Positions 18,501-27,399 of a stretch of 64,000 nt of DNA are shown in pieces (the stretch's first letter is position 1; each line of letters begins with the position of its first letter). The notes beneath the pieces were generated by a model. It did not search any database, was not told where the DNA came from, and saw only the letters and a program-made list of their open reading frames with translations. This DNA comes from Bombiscardovia apis (GTDB taxonomy: Bacteria; Actinomycetota; Actinomycetes; Actinomycetales; Bifidobacteriaceae). Location of the stretch: the NCBI RefSeq assembly GCF_033095945.1, contig NZ_AP026800.1:1798001-1862000 (forward strand), read 5' to 3'. The position numbers and the translations under genes are program-made.

Positions 18501-19049
18501 TTAGAGAGACAAACCGCCCGCAAAAGCGGCGATGCAAGGCACGACGCCAATCACAATAAAAGCCGGCAGAATGCATAAACCAGTAGGCAGCAGTATCTTG
18601 ACCGTTAAGCGCGCCGAAGCTTCGTTCAGCGAGCGCCGCTGCCCCTGATCAAGCTGCTCAATCGTAGTTTCAATCCGCCCTAGCGGGGAAATACCGTGCC
18701 GCCAGGAGGGCTCCAGGCAATCTCGCACTGCCTTAAGCTGCCCCCCATAGCGCTCATGCGAGCAGGCCTGCGACCATGCGCTATACCAGTCGCTCCCCTG
18801 GTTGAGCAGCCGCGCCACCTGGCTCAACGGAGCAGATATATCACTAGAACAGGCTGCTCCTATCTGGTCGAGCGCCCGCGGAATCGAAGCGCCCTGCCGC
18901 ACACAGACCGCCACCATTTCCAGCAGCAATGTAAGCGCAATGTCAGGTAAATCAGCGCTCGCGTCGATAGTTTCCAGCGAGCGCACGGGCTTGGGCAGCC
19001 ATAAATACAGGGCACACCCCGCCAAAACCGCCGCCAGAAGCCCCAACAT
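18501..19049 (-). CDS. tadC: TadC-like type II secretion F-domain membrane protein
   Basis: 182 residues. One N-terminal helix, a soluble four-helix GspF-type domain (about 35-145, with LLLEMVAVCVRQGASIPRAL, written here as LLLEMVAVCVRQGAS) and two C-terminal transmembrane helices. With TadB it forms the inner-membrane platform of the Tad pilus machine. It starts one base after the tadB stop. Confidence 0.82.
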   Translation of the reverse strand: MLGLLAAVLAGCALYLWLPKPVRSLETIDASADLPDIALTLLLEMVAVCVRQGASIPRALDQIGAACSSDISAPLSQVARLLNQGSDWYSAWSQACSHERYGGQLKAVRDCLEPSWRHGISPLGRIETTIEQLDQGQRRSLNEASARLTVKILLPTGLCILPAFIVIGVVPCIAAFAGGLSL

Positions 19050-19050
19050 T

Positions 19051-19713
19051 CTACTCGCCCACTTTCTCGTCTAGTTCCTTAAGCAGGGCCCGCATCCACA
19101 ACAGCCCAAGCGCATAGCTCACACCGCCAAAAATTAAGCACAGCGTGCCAATACCAGGCTTGAGTAGAAAAGCCAGCGGGCGGGCACCCAACAGGGAGCC
19201 AAAGGCAAGTGTGAGCAGAGGCAAGGCGGTCAGCAGTTTCATGGTGGCTTTCGGCATAGCAAAAGCGGCATCTTTGGCCTGGGCCAGCCGAGCCATACGC
19301 CGGTGAGCAGCCCCCACCGCATCCAAGCATCGCGAGGCCTCACAACCCAGCAAGGAGCTCAACTTGCAAGAAACGGCGAGCGCATAAGCCACCGCTCGCA
19401 CCTGCTTATCGTTCTCCTGCCTGAGTTTTCGCCCCTCAAGCATGGCGCGCGCCCGCTCATAGTTAATCTTGCGCGTAGCAAAGCGCCGCCCGGACTGCTC
19501 TTCAAAAGCGCCCACCAGCGTGCCCCCGTTGCGCATGTAGGCACTCAGGGAGGAGATGGTGGCTTCGATACCAATGCGGGGCAGGTGGCGGCGCCGCTGA
19601 CTCACTACTGTTGCCAAGCGCTCGCACGACTCAACCGTTGGCATCAGGCCGAAATATATAGCCAAAGCCGCCCACATCGCTGCCCAAGCAGGGCTCATAG
19701 GTTCAGCTATCAT
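19051..19713 (-). CDS. tadB: TadB-like type II secretion F-domain membrane protein
   Basis: 220 residues. An N-terminal helix, a soluble F-domain (SLSAYMRNGGTLVGAFEEQ, CKLSSLLG) and two C-terminal transmembrane segments (LLTALPLLTLAFGSLLG, IGTLCLIFGG). It is shorter than proteobacterial TadB, which is usual for the actinobacterial version. Its ATG overlaps the tadA stop (ATGA), indicating coupling. Confidence 0.8.
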   Translation of the reverse strand: MIAEPMSPAWAAMWAALAIYFGLMPTVESCERLATVVSQRRRHLPRIGIEATISSLSAYMRNGGTLVGAFEEQSGRRFATRKINYERARAMLEGRKLRQENDKQVRAVAYALAVSCKLSSLLGCEASRCLDAVGAAHRRMARLAQAKDAAFAMPKATMKLLTALPLLTLAFGSLLGARPLAFLLKPGIGTLCLIFGGVSYALGLLWMRALLKELDEKVGE

Positions 19714-20894
19714 TGCCTGCTCCTCGCTCTCTGAACCCCTTGCGCCGGCAGTCTCGGCTGTGAGGGCAGAGCCAGCGTCCGCTTACCGGTACCACTCCCA
19801 TTGGCACCAGTGGTCGCAATCCCCCACTGCCGAGCAAAACCGGGCCACAGCACCCCATACATCGGTTTGCCCTTACCATCCCAACTACAGACCGCCCGGC
19901 CCTGCAAGCGCCCGTCAGCACCCAGTTTGAGCACGCCAATCTGACCAATGCGCCGCTGCCCATGCTCACGCTCTAGGTGAATAACTACGTCGAACGCGCC
20001 CTCAATCAGGGCCGCCAACACTTGCGGGCTCAAACCAGCAAGCAAGCCAAGAGTCGCCAAGCGAGAGGGCACGCGCTCCACGCTGTCTGCATGCAAACTG
20101 ACCATGCCTCCGTGGTGTCCGGAATTAAAAGCGCGCAAGAGGTCAGCAATCTCCTCACCTCGGCACTCGCCCAACACAATACGGTCCGGGCGCATACGCA
20201 GAGTCGCTTTTACCAGCTCCGGCAGTGCCACAGCCCCAGCACCTTCTACATTCGCCTCGCGCACCGCCAGCGACACATGATCCGCGTGGCCCGGAATAAT
20301 ACCCAGCTCGCGCACTTCTTCCACGGAAACAATGCGCTCACTGGGCTTGCACTGCCGCAAAAGCGCCTTGAGCAAGGTAGTTTTGCCTGAACCCGTGCCG
20401 CCGGTAACCATAATGGTGGCCCGCCTTGCCACAAGCGCCTGCAACAAGTAGAGCCAAGAACCGGGGCATAGACCAGCAGCGACTAGGGCTTGCAGCTGCG
20501 GCTCCTGCCTGTCTGGAAGTCGAATAGAAATCGAAGCCCCGGCACTAACTAGCGGCGCAATAACCGCATGAATACGCACTCCCCCGGGTGTGGAAGCGTC
20601 GGCAATAGGGCAGGAATCGTCGAGACGTTTGCCCAGTTGTGAGCACAATTGCACCGCGTACTCCCTGACCATGCCCGGGCCGGCAAAACCAGGGTGAAGT
20701 TGCCGCTCTTTCATGCCCGCCCCGGAATCTGCCCAGACCCTTCCGTCGCCCGTAACCGCGATGTCAGTCACCCGCACATCCGCTGCTAATGGCGCTAAAT
20801 AGCCGAAAGCGAGGCCTCCTTCGAGCTCAGCCTCTCCCGGGGCGGTGCTGGCGTGATTAGCGAGCGCGTATTGCAGCTTCTGTGACTCTCTCAT
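19710..20894 (-). CDS. tadA: TadA/CpaF-type secretion ATPase
   Basis: 394 residues. This is the hexameric ATPase that drives pilus assembly at the cytoplasmic face. The N-terminal region (to about 140) is followed by Walker A TGGTGSGKTTLLK (about residue 160-172), the Asp box IVSVEEVREL, the ATLRMRPDRIVLGECRG motif and a His box (FNSGHHGGMVSLHA). The ATG overlaps the tadZ stop (ATGA). The C-terminus is somewhat longer and basic. Confidence 0.93.
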   Translation of the reverse strand: MRESQKLQYALANHASTAPGEAELEGGLAFGYLAPLAADVRVTDIAVTGDGRVWADSGAGMKERQLHPGFAGPGMVREYAVQLCSQLGKRLDDSCPIADASTPGGVRIHAVIAPLVSAGASISIRLPDRQEPQLQALVAAGLCPGSWLYLLQALVARRATIMVTGGTGSGKTTLLKALLRQCKPSERIVSVEEVRELGIIPGHADHVSLAVREANVEGAGAVALPELVKATLRMRPDRIVLGECRGEEIADLLRAFNSGHHGGMVSLHADSVERVPSRLATLGLLAGLSPQVLAALIEGAFDVVIHLEREHGQRRIGQIGVLKLGADGRLQGRAVCSWDGKGKPMYGVLWPGFARQWGIATTGANGSGTGKRTLALPSQPRLPAQGVQRARSRQ

Positions 20895-21880
20895 CGCTTG
20901 CCAGCCTTGGGCCAGAAGGACCGCCGGGCAGGAGCTGGCGCTTCTAAACCAATCTCTGCTTCGATGCGCTCCGCCAATGCAGCCAAGGGCTTTCGGTAAG
21001 CGCGAGGTGGCCGCTCAATGCCCATACCTGCCAGTACATCAGCGGCCAGTTGCGCCTGAGGACGCACACAGCCCAGAAAAGACCTGCCTAAAAACTCCTC
21101 AGCCTCAGCTTGACTCACCGGCGGAGCCCCCTTGAAACCACGCGGCTCTATGCCAACTAGGAGAACCTTTCCAGCAATCCCGCCCCGCTCGCCGAGTTTG
21201 CCCATAGCCTCATCTTCTCTCTCCATGCCCTGGGCCAAGCGCCGCAAGAGTACCCGCGTGCGCGCCAGCCCCAAGACCGAAAGCTCCACCAGCAGCACAC
21301 ACGGCTGCCCCGCCAGCAATCCCACCTGCCCCATGCACTGCCCGCCCGCAGCATCAACCAAGACCAGCTCATGGCCCCGCCCCAAGGCTCCTAGCGCCGC
21401 TTCCACATCCCACCATTGCGGTGTAGCCCCATTCCAAGGGTCACAGCTGAGAACACTCATCGCCTCCCACTTGGGCAGCTCATGATCCAAAGCCGCGGAA
21501 TCAATACGGCCCAGCGGTGCTTCCACATCGCTCAAGCGCAGGCCAGAATCGGCTTCCAACCCCAGCACCACATCCATACCACCCGCTTCCACGTCCATAT
21601 CCATGAGCGCACAGGCATGGCCTCGCTCCCGCAAAGTTAGGGCACACATGACTAGTAAGGTAGTCAAACCGGCCCCAGCGCAAGCCGAGAGAAAGACCAC
21701 AGACCGCAAGCTACTAGCTGCCTTCGCCTCACCAATCCCTTGTTCTGCCCCAGCAACTTGCGGCGGCCAGCGTGAGCCGCGATATTGGCCTGAGTTAGTC
21801 CTAACCGCCCCACTCTCCCGGTACAGCATGCGCTTGGGCGGGCGTTGAGACCTGCTTTTTTCCTGATGTGTGCTCGTCAT
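20891..21880 (-). CDS. tadZ: TadZ/CpaE-like protein (MinD superfamily)
   Basis: 329 residues from the ATG at 21880. A longer frame to 21991 exists, but it would run through the repeated motif and DnaA-like box that look like promoter sequence. The nucleotide-binding loop is degenerate (SACAGAGLTTLL, with no Lys before Thr), as is common in CpaE-like proteins of actinobacterial Tad loci. Further MinD-like words are LMDMDVEAGGMDVVLG and LVLVDAAGG. TadZ proteins position the Tad machine in the cell. It is the first gene of tadZ-A-B-C. The exact start is uncertain. Confidence 0.8.
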   Translation of the reverse strand: MTSTHQEKSRSQRPPKRMLYRESGAVRTNSGQYRGSRWPPQVAGAEQGIGEAKAASSLRSVVFLSACAGAGLTTLLVMCALTLRERGHACALMDMDVEAGGMDVVLGLEADSGLRLSDVEAPLGRIDSAALDHELPKWEAMSVLSCDPWNGATPQWWDVEAALGALGRGHELVLVDAAGGQCMGQVGLLAGQPCVLLVELSVLGLARTRVLLRRLAQGMEREDEAMGKLGERGGIAGKVLLVGIEPRGFKGAPPVSQAEAEEFLGRSFLGCVRPQAQLAADVLAGMGIERPPRAYRKPLAALAERIEAEIGLEAPAPARRSFWPKAGKR

Positions 21881-21927
21881 GCTCCCATTACACCTGCCCG
21901 CGCAAAGCAAACCAAACCCGCAGGAGC

Positions 21928-21992
21928 AATGTGGTCGAATGTGGCCCCAAAACCGAGGCACGCCTGCAATGGCAACGTTTGAGTTATCCACA
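21928..21992. promoter_or_regulatory. Divergent regulatory region between tadZ and ppk
   Basis: Contains AATGTGGTCGAATGTG (21928-21943) and TTATCCACA (21984-21992), the same motif and order as upstream of the DUF4244 pilin gene. It lies 48-112 bases upstream of the preferred tadZ start and about 150-215 bases upstream of ppk. Confidence 0.55.
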
Positions 21993-22141
21993 TTAGCTCA
22001 AGCAGAAAAAGCATCCAACAGAGGAGACCAACATCACAAAAGCCGGAAACAGAGCCTTTGACCAACTCAAACGCACACGGACGCACTTTCTTCACTTCAC
22101 ACGTTTGCGCCCAACCATTCCAACGCATACAGTACATAAGT

Positions 22142-24382
22142 ATGGTTCAGAAATTCGACGCACCCTCAAAAGCGATTCTCAAAAGTCAGATCGCAGAGCA
22201 CATAGCGGAGAGCGACAAGCTCAGCCGGCGACAGAGCGAGCCCAGCAACGCTGAGCCCCTGCCCGAAGACCGCTTCTTTGACCGGGAAATCTCCTGGCTC
22301 AAGTTCAACAAGCGCGTGCTCGAAATGGCCCAAGACGAGTCTGCGCCACTTCTGGAGCGTGCCAATTTTTCGGCGATTTTCGCCTCCAACTTGGATGAGT
22401 TCTTCATGGTCCGCGTGGCCGGTCTCAAGCGCCGAGTCGACACAGGCATCGCAGTTCCCACGCTGAGCGGTTTGAGCCCCCGCCAACAGCTGCGCGCCAT
22501 CTCAGAGCAGGCACACAAGCTCCAAGAAGAGCAGGCCCGCTATACGATTGACACTATTTTGCCGGCCCTAGCCCAAGAGCACATCGTCTTGCTTAAGTGG
22601 ACTCAGCTAACCGCCCCCGAGCAGGAGCGCCTCTCCCGCTTCTTCCAGCGCCAAGTATTCCCCGTTTTAACGCCGCTGGCCGTGGATCCAGCCCATCCCT
22701 TCCCCTATATTTCCGGCAATTCGCTCAATCTCGCCGTACTAGTGGAAAATCCCACCTCTGGAAAGACGCATTTTGCCCGTGTTAAGATTCCCGACAACTT
22801 GCCTCGCTTAGTAGCAGTCGACGATCTGACCGATGAGGAAGCTCGCGAGGAGCGCTTCGGTTTCATTACGATGGAAAATCTCATCATCGCCCATCTCGAA
22901 TCGCTCTTCCCCGGCATGAAAATCAAGGAAGCGCGCTCCTTCCGAGTGACCCGCAACGAAGACATCGACGTAGAGGAAGACGATGCAGAGAACTTGCTCA
23001 ACGCTATGGAGAAAGAGCTGCTCCAGCGCCGGTTTGGGCCGCCCATCCGCCTCGAAATCTCGGACACGGCCTCGCCCTTCCTCTCCCAACTGCTCGCCAG
23101 CAAACTGCGAGTAAGCGACGACGAAATTTACCGCCTTCCGGCACCTTTAGACCTGACTGTGCTCTTCGAGCTGCACTCCATCGACCGACCAGACCTTAAA
23201 TTCCGCCCTTTCATCCCTACCACTAACCGCCAGATAGCGCGCGTGGAGTCCAGCCGAGCGCAAGATATTTTCGCCGCCATACGCGAGGGCGACATCCTCT
23301 TGCACCACCCCTACGACTCCTTCTCTACCTCGGTGCAGGCCTTCTTAGAGCAAGCCGCGGCCGACCCGTACGTGCTGGCCATTAAGCAGACCCTCTACCG
23401 TACCTCGGGCAATTCGCCGATTATCAACGCCCTAGTCGACGCTGCCCACGCCGGCAAACAGGTTTTGGCCCTGGTAGAGATTAAGGCACGCTTTGACGAA
23501 GAAGCCAACATCGCTTGGGCCCGCAAACTCGAACGAGCAGGCGTCCACGTGGTTTACGGTATTGTGGGGCTCAAAACCCACTGCAAGCTCTCACTGGTAG
23601 TGCGCCAGGAGCCCGACGGCCTACGCCGCTACTGCCATGTGGGAACCGGCAACTACAATCCTAAGACGGCCCGCTCCTACACCGATCTTGGTCTCCTAAC
23701 CTGCGACCCGGTAGTCGGCCAAGATTTGGCCCGTCTCTTTAATCAGCTTTCGGGATATGCTCCCAAGTCCAGCTTCCACCGCCTCTTGGTTGCGCCGCGC
23801 ACCGTACGCACCGGTCTTATCGCCCGCATCCAGCGCGAAGAAGAGGCCGCCCTCCAAGGCCACGAAGCATGGATCAAGATTAAAGTGAACTCGGTAGTCG
23901 ACGAAAAAACTATCGATGCCCTTTATCGAGCCAGCCAGGCCGGAGTCAAGATAGACATCGTAGAACGCGGCATTTGCGCTCTCAAGCCCGGCGTTCCAGG
24001 CCTGAGCGACAACATCCGCGTGCGCTCTATTCTCGGGCGCTTCCTGGAGCACGGCCGCATCTTCGCCTTTGCTAATTCGCAGGGCCCGCAGATGGGCGAG
24101 GGCCCCATTTCCGGACCCGAAGTGTGGATTGGCTCGGCTGATTTGATGCACCGCAATCTGGACCGCCGAGTGGAGACGCTGGTGCGTATTTCCGACCCCG
24201 ACGAAGTTCAAGAGTTGATTGACTACATTGACTTGCAGATGGCCGACACCACCTCCTCCTGGCACATGGAATCCGACGGTACTTATGTGCGCCACTCCCG
24301 AAACAGCGAGGGCGAGCCACTGGTAGATTGCCAAGAATTCTTGATTGACCAACACACGCGAGGCATTCGCAGCAGGCGGTAA
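22142..24382 (+). CDS. ppk: Polyphosphate kinase
   Basis: Reversibly transfers the ATP gamma-phosphate to polyphosphate. 746 residues from the ATG at 22142 (MVQKFD); the longer frame from 22058 adds residues with no family resemblance. N-domain: [17 protein letters not shown]. Head domain follows, then the catalytic domains with [13 protein letters not shown], the phospho-accepting His in [22 protein letters not shown] and a second His in [10 protein letters not shown]. All these are standard PPK1 features. The next gene is a MutT1-like hydrolase 42 bases downstream, the same order as in mycobacteria. Confidence 0.97.
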   Translation: MVQKFDAPSKAILKSQIAEHIAESDKLSRRQSEPSNAEPLPEDRFFDREISWLKFNKRVLEMAQDESAPLLERANFSAIFASNLDEFFMVRVAGLKRRVDTGIAVPTLSGLSPRQQLRAISEQAHKLQEEQARYTIDTILPALAQEHIVLLKWTQLTAPEQERLSRFFQRQVFPVLTPLAVDPAHPFPYISGNSLNLAVLVENPTSGKTHFARVKIPDNLPRLVAVDDLTDEEAREERFGFITMENLIIAHLESLFPGMKIKEARSFRVTRNEDIDVEEDDAENLLNAMEKELLQRRFGPPIRLEISDTASPFLSQLLASKLRVSDDEIYRLPAPLDLTVLFELHSIDRPDLKFRPFIPTTNRQIARVESSRAQDIFAAIREGDILLHHPYDSFSTSVQAFLEQAAADPYVLAIKQTLYRTSGNSPIINALVDAAHAGKQVLALVEIKARFDEEANIAWARKLERAGVHVVYGIVGLKTHCKLSLVVRQEPDGLRRYCHVGTGNYNPKTARSYTDLGLLTCDPVVGQDLARLFNQLSGYAPKSSFHRLLVAPRTVRTGLIARIQREEEAALQGHEAWIKIKVNSVVDEKTIDALYRASQAGVKIDIVERGICALKPGVPGLSDNIRVRSILGRFLEHGRIFAFANSQGPQMGEGPISGPEVWIGSADLMHRNLDRRVETLVRISDPDEVQELIDYIDLQMADTTSSWHMESDGTYVRHSRNSEGEPLVDCQEFLIDQHTRGIRSRR

Positions 24383-24424
24383 CACTTGATTAGAGAGTAG
24401 AACGGACAAGCTTTGGAGGCCACG

Positions 24425-25492
24425 ATGAGTAGAACAGTTGAGGCAGCGGGAGCTATCGTTTACCGTTGGAAAACCGGCAAATCTCAGCCTTCCAAGCGCG
24501 GGTCTGACTCCAAGAGCGCGGCGCGTGAGCAATTGGAACGTATTCAGCTGTGCATGGTTCACCGCCCCAAATACGACGACTGGTCTTGGCCCAAGGGCAA
24601 GGTGGAGGCCCACGAAACGCACGCCCATACCGCGGTGCGCGAAGTCGGCGAAGAAACCGGCCATGTGATTCGCCTCGGCCCGTATTTGGGAGACATAGAA
24701 TACCCGCTGGCAGACGAAGGCAAGCAAAAGCATTCGCGCAGGGGCAGGCGTAAGCATATCTCATATTGGATGGCCAGCCTCGCTGGGCAAGACCGCGCCG
24801 ACCGGCTCAAAGCAGTCATCGGGCGAATCCCTTCGCCGGACCCAGATGAGGTCGATCAGGTGGCCTGGGTAGGAGTCAAAGCTGCCAGAACCAAGCTGAC
24901 GCACGCCTCCGACAGGCAAATACTCGACCTGTTCGTAGACCGCGTTGAGCAGGGCGCTCTCGACTCCTCGACTATTATCATCGTGCGCCACGGCAAGTCC
25001 ATCGCCCGCAAGGAGTGGAGCGGCGACGATGCACAACGCCCCCTCACCCCACGCGGTGCAGCAGCAGCCTACGCCCTCAACCGCGAGCTAGCCTGCTGGG
25101 CGCCCGACTATCTCTTCAGCTCGCCTTGGACCCGCTGCGTCCAAACCGTGCGTCCCTATGCTGCCGAGACTGAGCAAGCCATCGAAGAGGTCGAGTGTCT
25201 GACCGAAACGGCTTTCGCCGAAGAGCCTGCGGTGGCCTACGCTTGGCTCGATGCGCTCATAGCGGACTCCCTCGCCAGTCATACTACTAAACTGGTGTGC
25301 ATGCACCGGCCGGTTTTGGGCGGCATCTTCGAGCATGTGCGCCCCTTGTGCTCCTCCAAGAGCCTGTCCCACCTCTTGCCAGCGCGCACCCCGTATATGC
25401 CCACCGGCACCGCGCTCACTATTCACTTGGTCAACGGCAAGCACGGTCCGCATGTCATCGACATTCAGAAAGTGAGACCAATTGTCTACTAG
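24425..25492 (+). CDS. NUDIX hydrolase fused to a histidine phosphatase domain (MutT1-like)
   Basis: 355 residues. The ATG at 24425 follows TTTGGAGG. N-terminal half: NUDIX box spread over GKVEAHE and REVGEETG (about residues 58-80). C-terminal half: histidine phosphatase with IIVRHGKS (about 182-189) and ending with TKLVCMHRPVLG. This two-domain form is that of mycobacterial MutT1, which hydrolyses 8-oxo-GTP/dGTP and diadenosine polyphosphates. The substrate here is inferred. Adjacent to ppk in a likely operon. Confidence 0.9.
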   Translation: MSRTVEAAGAIVYRWKTGKSQPSKRGSDSKSAAREQLERIQLCMVHRPKYDDWSWPKGKVEAHETHAHTAVREVGEETGHVIRLGPYLGDIEYPLADEGKQKHSRRGRRKHISYWMASLAGQDRADRLKAVIGRIPSPDPDEVDQVAWVGVKAARTKLTHASDRQILDLFVDRVEQGALDSSTIIIVRHGKSIARKEWSGDDAQRPLTPRGAAAAYALNRELACWAPDYLFSSPWTRCVQTVRPYAAETEQAIEEVECLTETAFAEEPAVAYAWLDALIADSLASHTTKLVCMHRPVLGGIFEHVRPLCSSKSLSHLLPARTPYMPTGTALTIHLVNGKHGPHVIDIQKVRPIVY

Positions 25493-26225
25493 CGCTTCCA
25501 ATCTCGGGTCTTCGTCTATCCGCTCTTCGCGCACAGGCTTTGTGGGCATGGCTGGCTCAGGCAGACCTTCACGCCCCGGACAGTTAGATTCAGCCATAGT
25601 AGACCAGCTCTCAGGCGGCATGGATCCACAAGAAATCAACGAAGTAAGCCATGTTTCCGCAGCTTCATTGCTTGACAAAGTCCACCATACGACAGACCCG
25701 GAAGTAGTGAATCGCATAGTAACGCTCGTGGACCGCGAAGGCGTAGATATAGTAGCCGAACTCTGGAGCGACGCGCCCGCAGACAGCCTACCGGGCACCC
25801 TATGGCGGCTTTACCTGCTGCGTACTTGGATGCGCCGCCAGGGAGATGCCATCAGCCGACTCTGGCGCATCGGTGAACCTACCGACACAGCCGCATCTGC
25901 CATTGCAGGTGTCGATGCTGCTCCCAATGCAGCGGACATGGCGCGCACCGCTGATTCCATTCTCTCAGGCGCTTTTACCGGCGATTTCGCCGTAGCTTTG
26001 GGGCGGGCTGCTGCCTTCTGCGAGGTCATTGCAAGGGGCTTGGCTGCCACAACGCCCACCTTCGACCGGGCTCCGCAGGCGGCCCAGCATGTGCAAGCTG
26101 CCCAACGCGCAGGCCAGGCAGGTAAGGCGCAGGCTGCAGCTCGTAAGACTGCCAATTCGCTCATGACTACAGCCCGCGACTTCGCCAAGGCAGCACAACT
26201 CTGGCGACAGGGCAAGCTCGAATAA
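25482..26225 (+). CDS. Unrecognised protein downstream of mutT1-like gene
   Basis: Up to 247 residues if translation starts at the TTG at 25482, which overlaps the previous stop by 11 bases and has AAGTGAG upstream; ATGs at 25548 and 25620 are alternatives. Soluble and helical, with Ala-rich C-terminal half (QHVQAAQRAGQAGKAQAAARK) and a Trp/Leu/Arg-rich middle (TLWRLYLLRTWMRRQ; DAISRLWRIGEP). No enzyme motif, signal peptide or membrane segment was seen. The overlap suggests co-translation with the ppk-mutT1 operon. Function unknown. Confidence 0.7.
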   Translation: MSTSASNLGSSSIRSSRTGFVGMAGSGRPSRPGQLDSAIVDQLSGGMDPQEINEVSHVSAASLLDKVHHTTDPEVVNRIVTLVDREGVDIVAELWSDAPADSLPGTLWRLYLLRTWMRRQGDAISRLWRIGEPTDTAASAIAGVDAAPNAADMARTADSILSGAFTGDFAVALGRAAAFCEVIARGLAATTPTFDRAPQAAQHVQAAQRAGQAGKAQAAARKTANSLMTTARDFAKAAQLWRQGKLE

Positions 26226-26399
26226 TCGCAATCAATGCGGTCATCGCAGGATTTTTCGCCCAACGCCGATCGCGTTTCCCTGCGCACAGCGTAAAAACGC
26301 CAACCACTAGCCCGCTGCCTTACTCTGCCGTAGAATGAGAATCGCGTCGGGCCGTGCTTAAGCCCCGGGCTCCATTTGTTGCCGCTGCGAGCGGCGTTT

Positions 26400-26440
26400 G
26401 CGCCGACAGGCGCTTTCACGGTTCGGCGCTTTTCTTCTTA
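26400..26440 (+). terminator. Terminator-like hairpin downstream of the ppk operon
   Basis: GCGCCGA (26400-26406) pairs with TCGGCGC (26423-26429), followed by TTTTCTTCTT. It probably ends the ppk-mutT1-unknown transcript, although it is 175 bases past the last stop. Confidence 0.6.
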
Positions 26441-26560
26441 TCTCTTTCGAACTTCCATTGCTGAACAATATATTGCGTTCGCCTACAGCAAAATGCATCT
26501 GCATGCGAGAGACAAAAAGGGCAGAATTACTAGTTATTGTGCCCGTAAAGAAGGCACTCA

Positions 26561-26606
26561 GGAAAGCCACTTTTCGTTGAGGCGAGGGGCTTTTCTCCTT
26601 TTTCAT
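26561..26606 (+). terminator. Possible attenuator just upstream of upp
   Basis: GAAAGCC (26562-26568) pairs with GGCTTTTC (26588-26595) with a one-base bulge, then CTCCTTTTT. Its U-rich end is about 47 bases before the upp start, so transcription of upp must either begin in the short remaining space or pass this site. Confidence 0.5.
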
Positions 26607-26652
26607 GCCCAAAATCAGGTGAAATCTGCACTCCTGCGCTACTCTGGGAAGT

Positions 26653-27291
26653 ATGGAACTCCACGTACTACAGCACCCGCTTATTGAGCACAAGCTCACT
26701 GTCTTGCGGGATAAGAACACTCCCTCCAACACCTTCCGCGAGCTGACTAGCGAATTAGTCATGCTTGAGGCCTATGAAGCGACCCGAAACCTCGACATCG
26801 TAGACGCACCGATTGAAACACCGGTCGCTTCGATGACGGGCAAGAAGCTCGCTTCCCCCCGCCCGATGGTTGTGCCCGTACTGCGCGCAGGCTTAGGCAT
26901 GCTCGACGGCATGACCCGCCTGCTTCCCACCGCAGAGGTCGGCTTCTTGGGCATGAAGCGAGACGAAAGCACGCTCGACATCGTGACCTACGCCAACCGC
27001 CTGCCCGAAGATCTTTCAGGTCGCCAGTGCTTCCTGCTCGATCCCATGCTGGCCACTGGTGGCACCCTGATTGCAGCAACTAACTACTTGGCCGAGCGCG
27101 GTGCCAAAGATGTGACTTCCATCAACATTTTGGCCGCTCCCGAAGGCCTAGAGCGTTTAAAGGCTGAGATGGATCCCAATATCAACCTCAAGGTTGTGGT
27201 CTGCGCCGTCGACGACAAACTCAACGAGCAGTCTTACATCATCCCCGGCTTGGGCGATGCTGGCGACCGTCTCTACGGCGTCATCGATTAA
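26653..27291 (+). CDS. upp: Uracil phosphoribosyltransferase
   Basis: Makes UMP from uracil and PRPP in pyrimidine salvage. 212 residues, the usual length. Family words: LRDKNTP near the start, [10 protein letters not shown], the PRPP-binding loop [11 protein letters not shown] and the C-terminal uracil-binding PGLGDAGDR. No ribosome-binding site of note precedes the ATG (GGGAAGT at short spacing). It sits alone, bounded by hairpins on both sides. Confidence 0.97.
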   Translation: MELHVLQHPLIEHKLTVLRDKNTPSNTFRELTSELVMLEAYEATRNLDIVDAPIETPVASMTGKKLASPRPMVVPVLRAGLGMLDGMTRLLPTAEVGFLGMKRDESTLDIVTYANRLPEDLSGRQCFLLDPMLATGGTLIAATNYLAERGAKDVTSINILAAPEGLERLKAEMDPNINLKVVVCAVDDKLNEQSYIIPGLGDAGDRLYGVID

Positions 27292-27298
27292 AACACAG

Positions 27299-27367
27299 CT
27301 ATAGTAGAGCGCAGCTGTGAGCTAGCTTCCCCTGAGAATGCTGACTCGCAGCTGCGTTTTACTATAG
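27299..27367. terminator. Bidirectional terminator between upp and the EamA transporter
   Basis: CGCAGCTGTGAG (27310-27321) pairs with CTCGCAGCTGCG (27345-27356) with one mismatch. An outer CTATAGTA/TACTATAG stem extends it. TTTT follows on the plus strand. It serves the convergent genes on both sides. Confidence 0.85.
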
Positions 27368-27399
27368 ACTCTTACGACGCCCTCCGCAGACGCACAGCT

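Larger units (their letters stand above)
26226..26652 (+). promoter_or_regulatory. Long leader/intergenic region upstream of upp with several hairpins
   Basis: The 427 bases hold, in order, GCCGCT/AGCGGC (26381-26395), a terminator-like hairpin at 26400-26440, GTGCC/GGCAC (26539-26557) and another terminator-like hairpin at 26561-26606. A short open frame (26376-26687) overlaps these and runs into upp out of frame; I do not believe it is a gene. Confidence 0.5.

Noticed and set aside
23696..24757. 353-codon minus-strand frame across ppk and the MutT1-like gene
   Set aside because: Both plus-strand genes are certain and the antisense product matches nothing.
26376..26687. 103-codon open frame in the upp leader
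   Set aside because: It spans the terminator-like hairpins, has no ribosome-binding site and overlaps upp out of frame.
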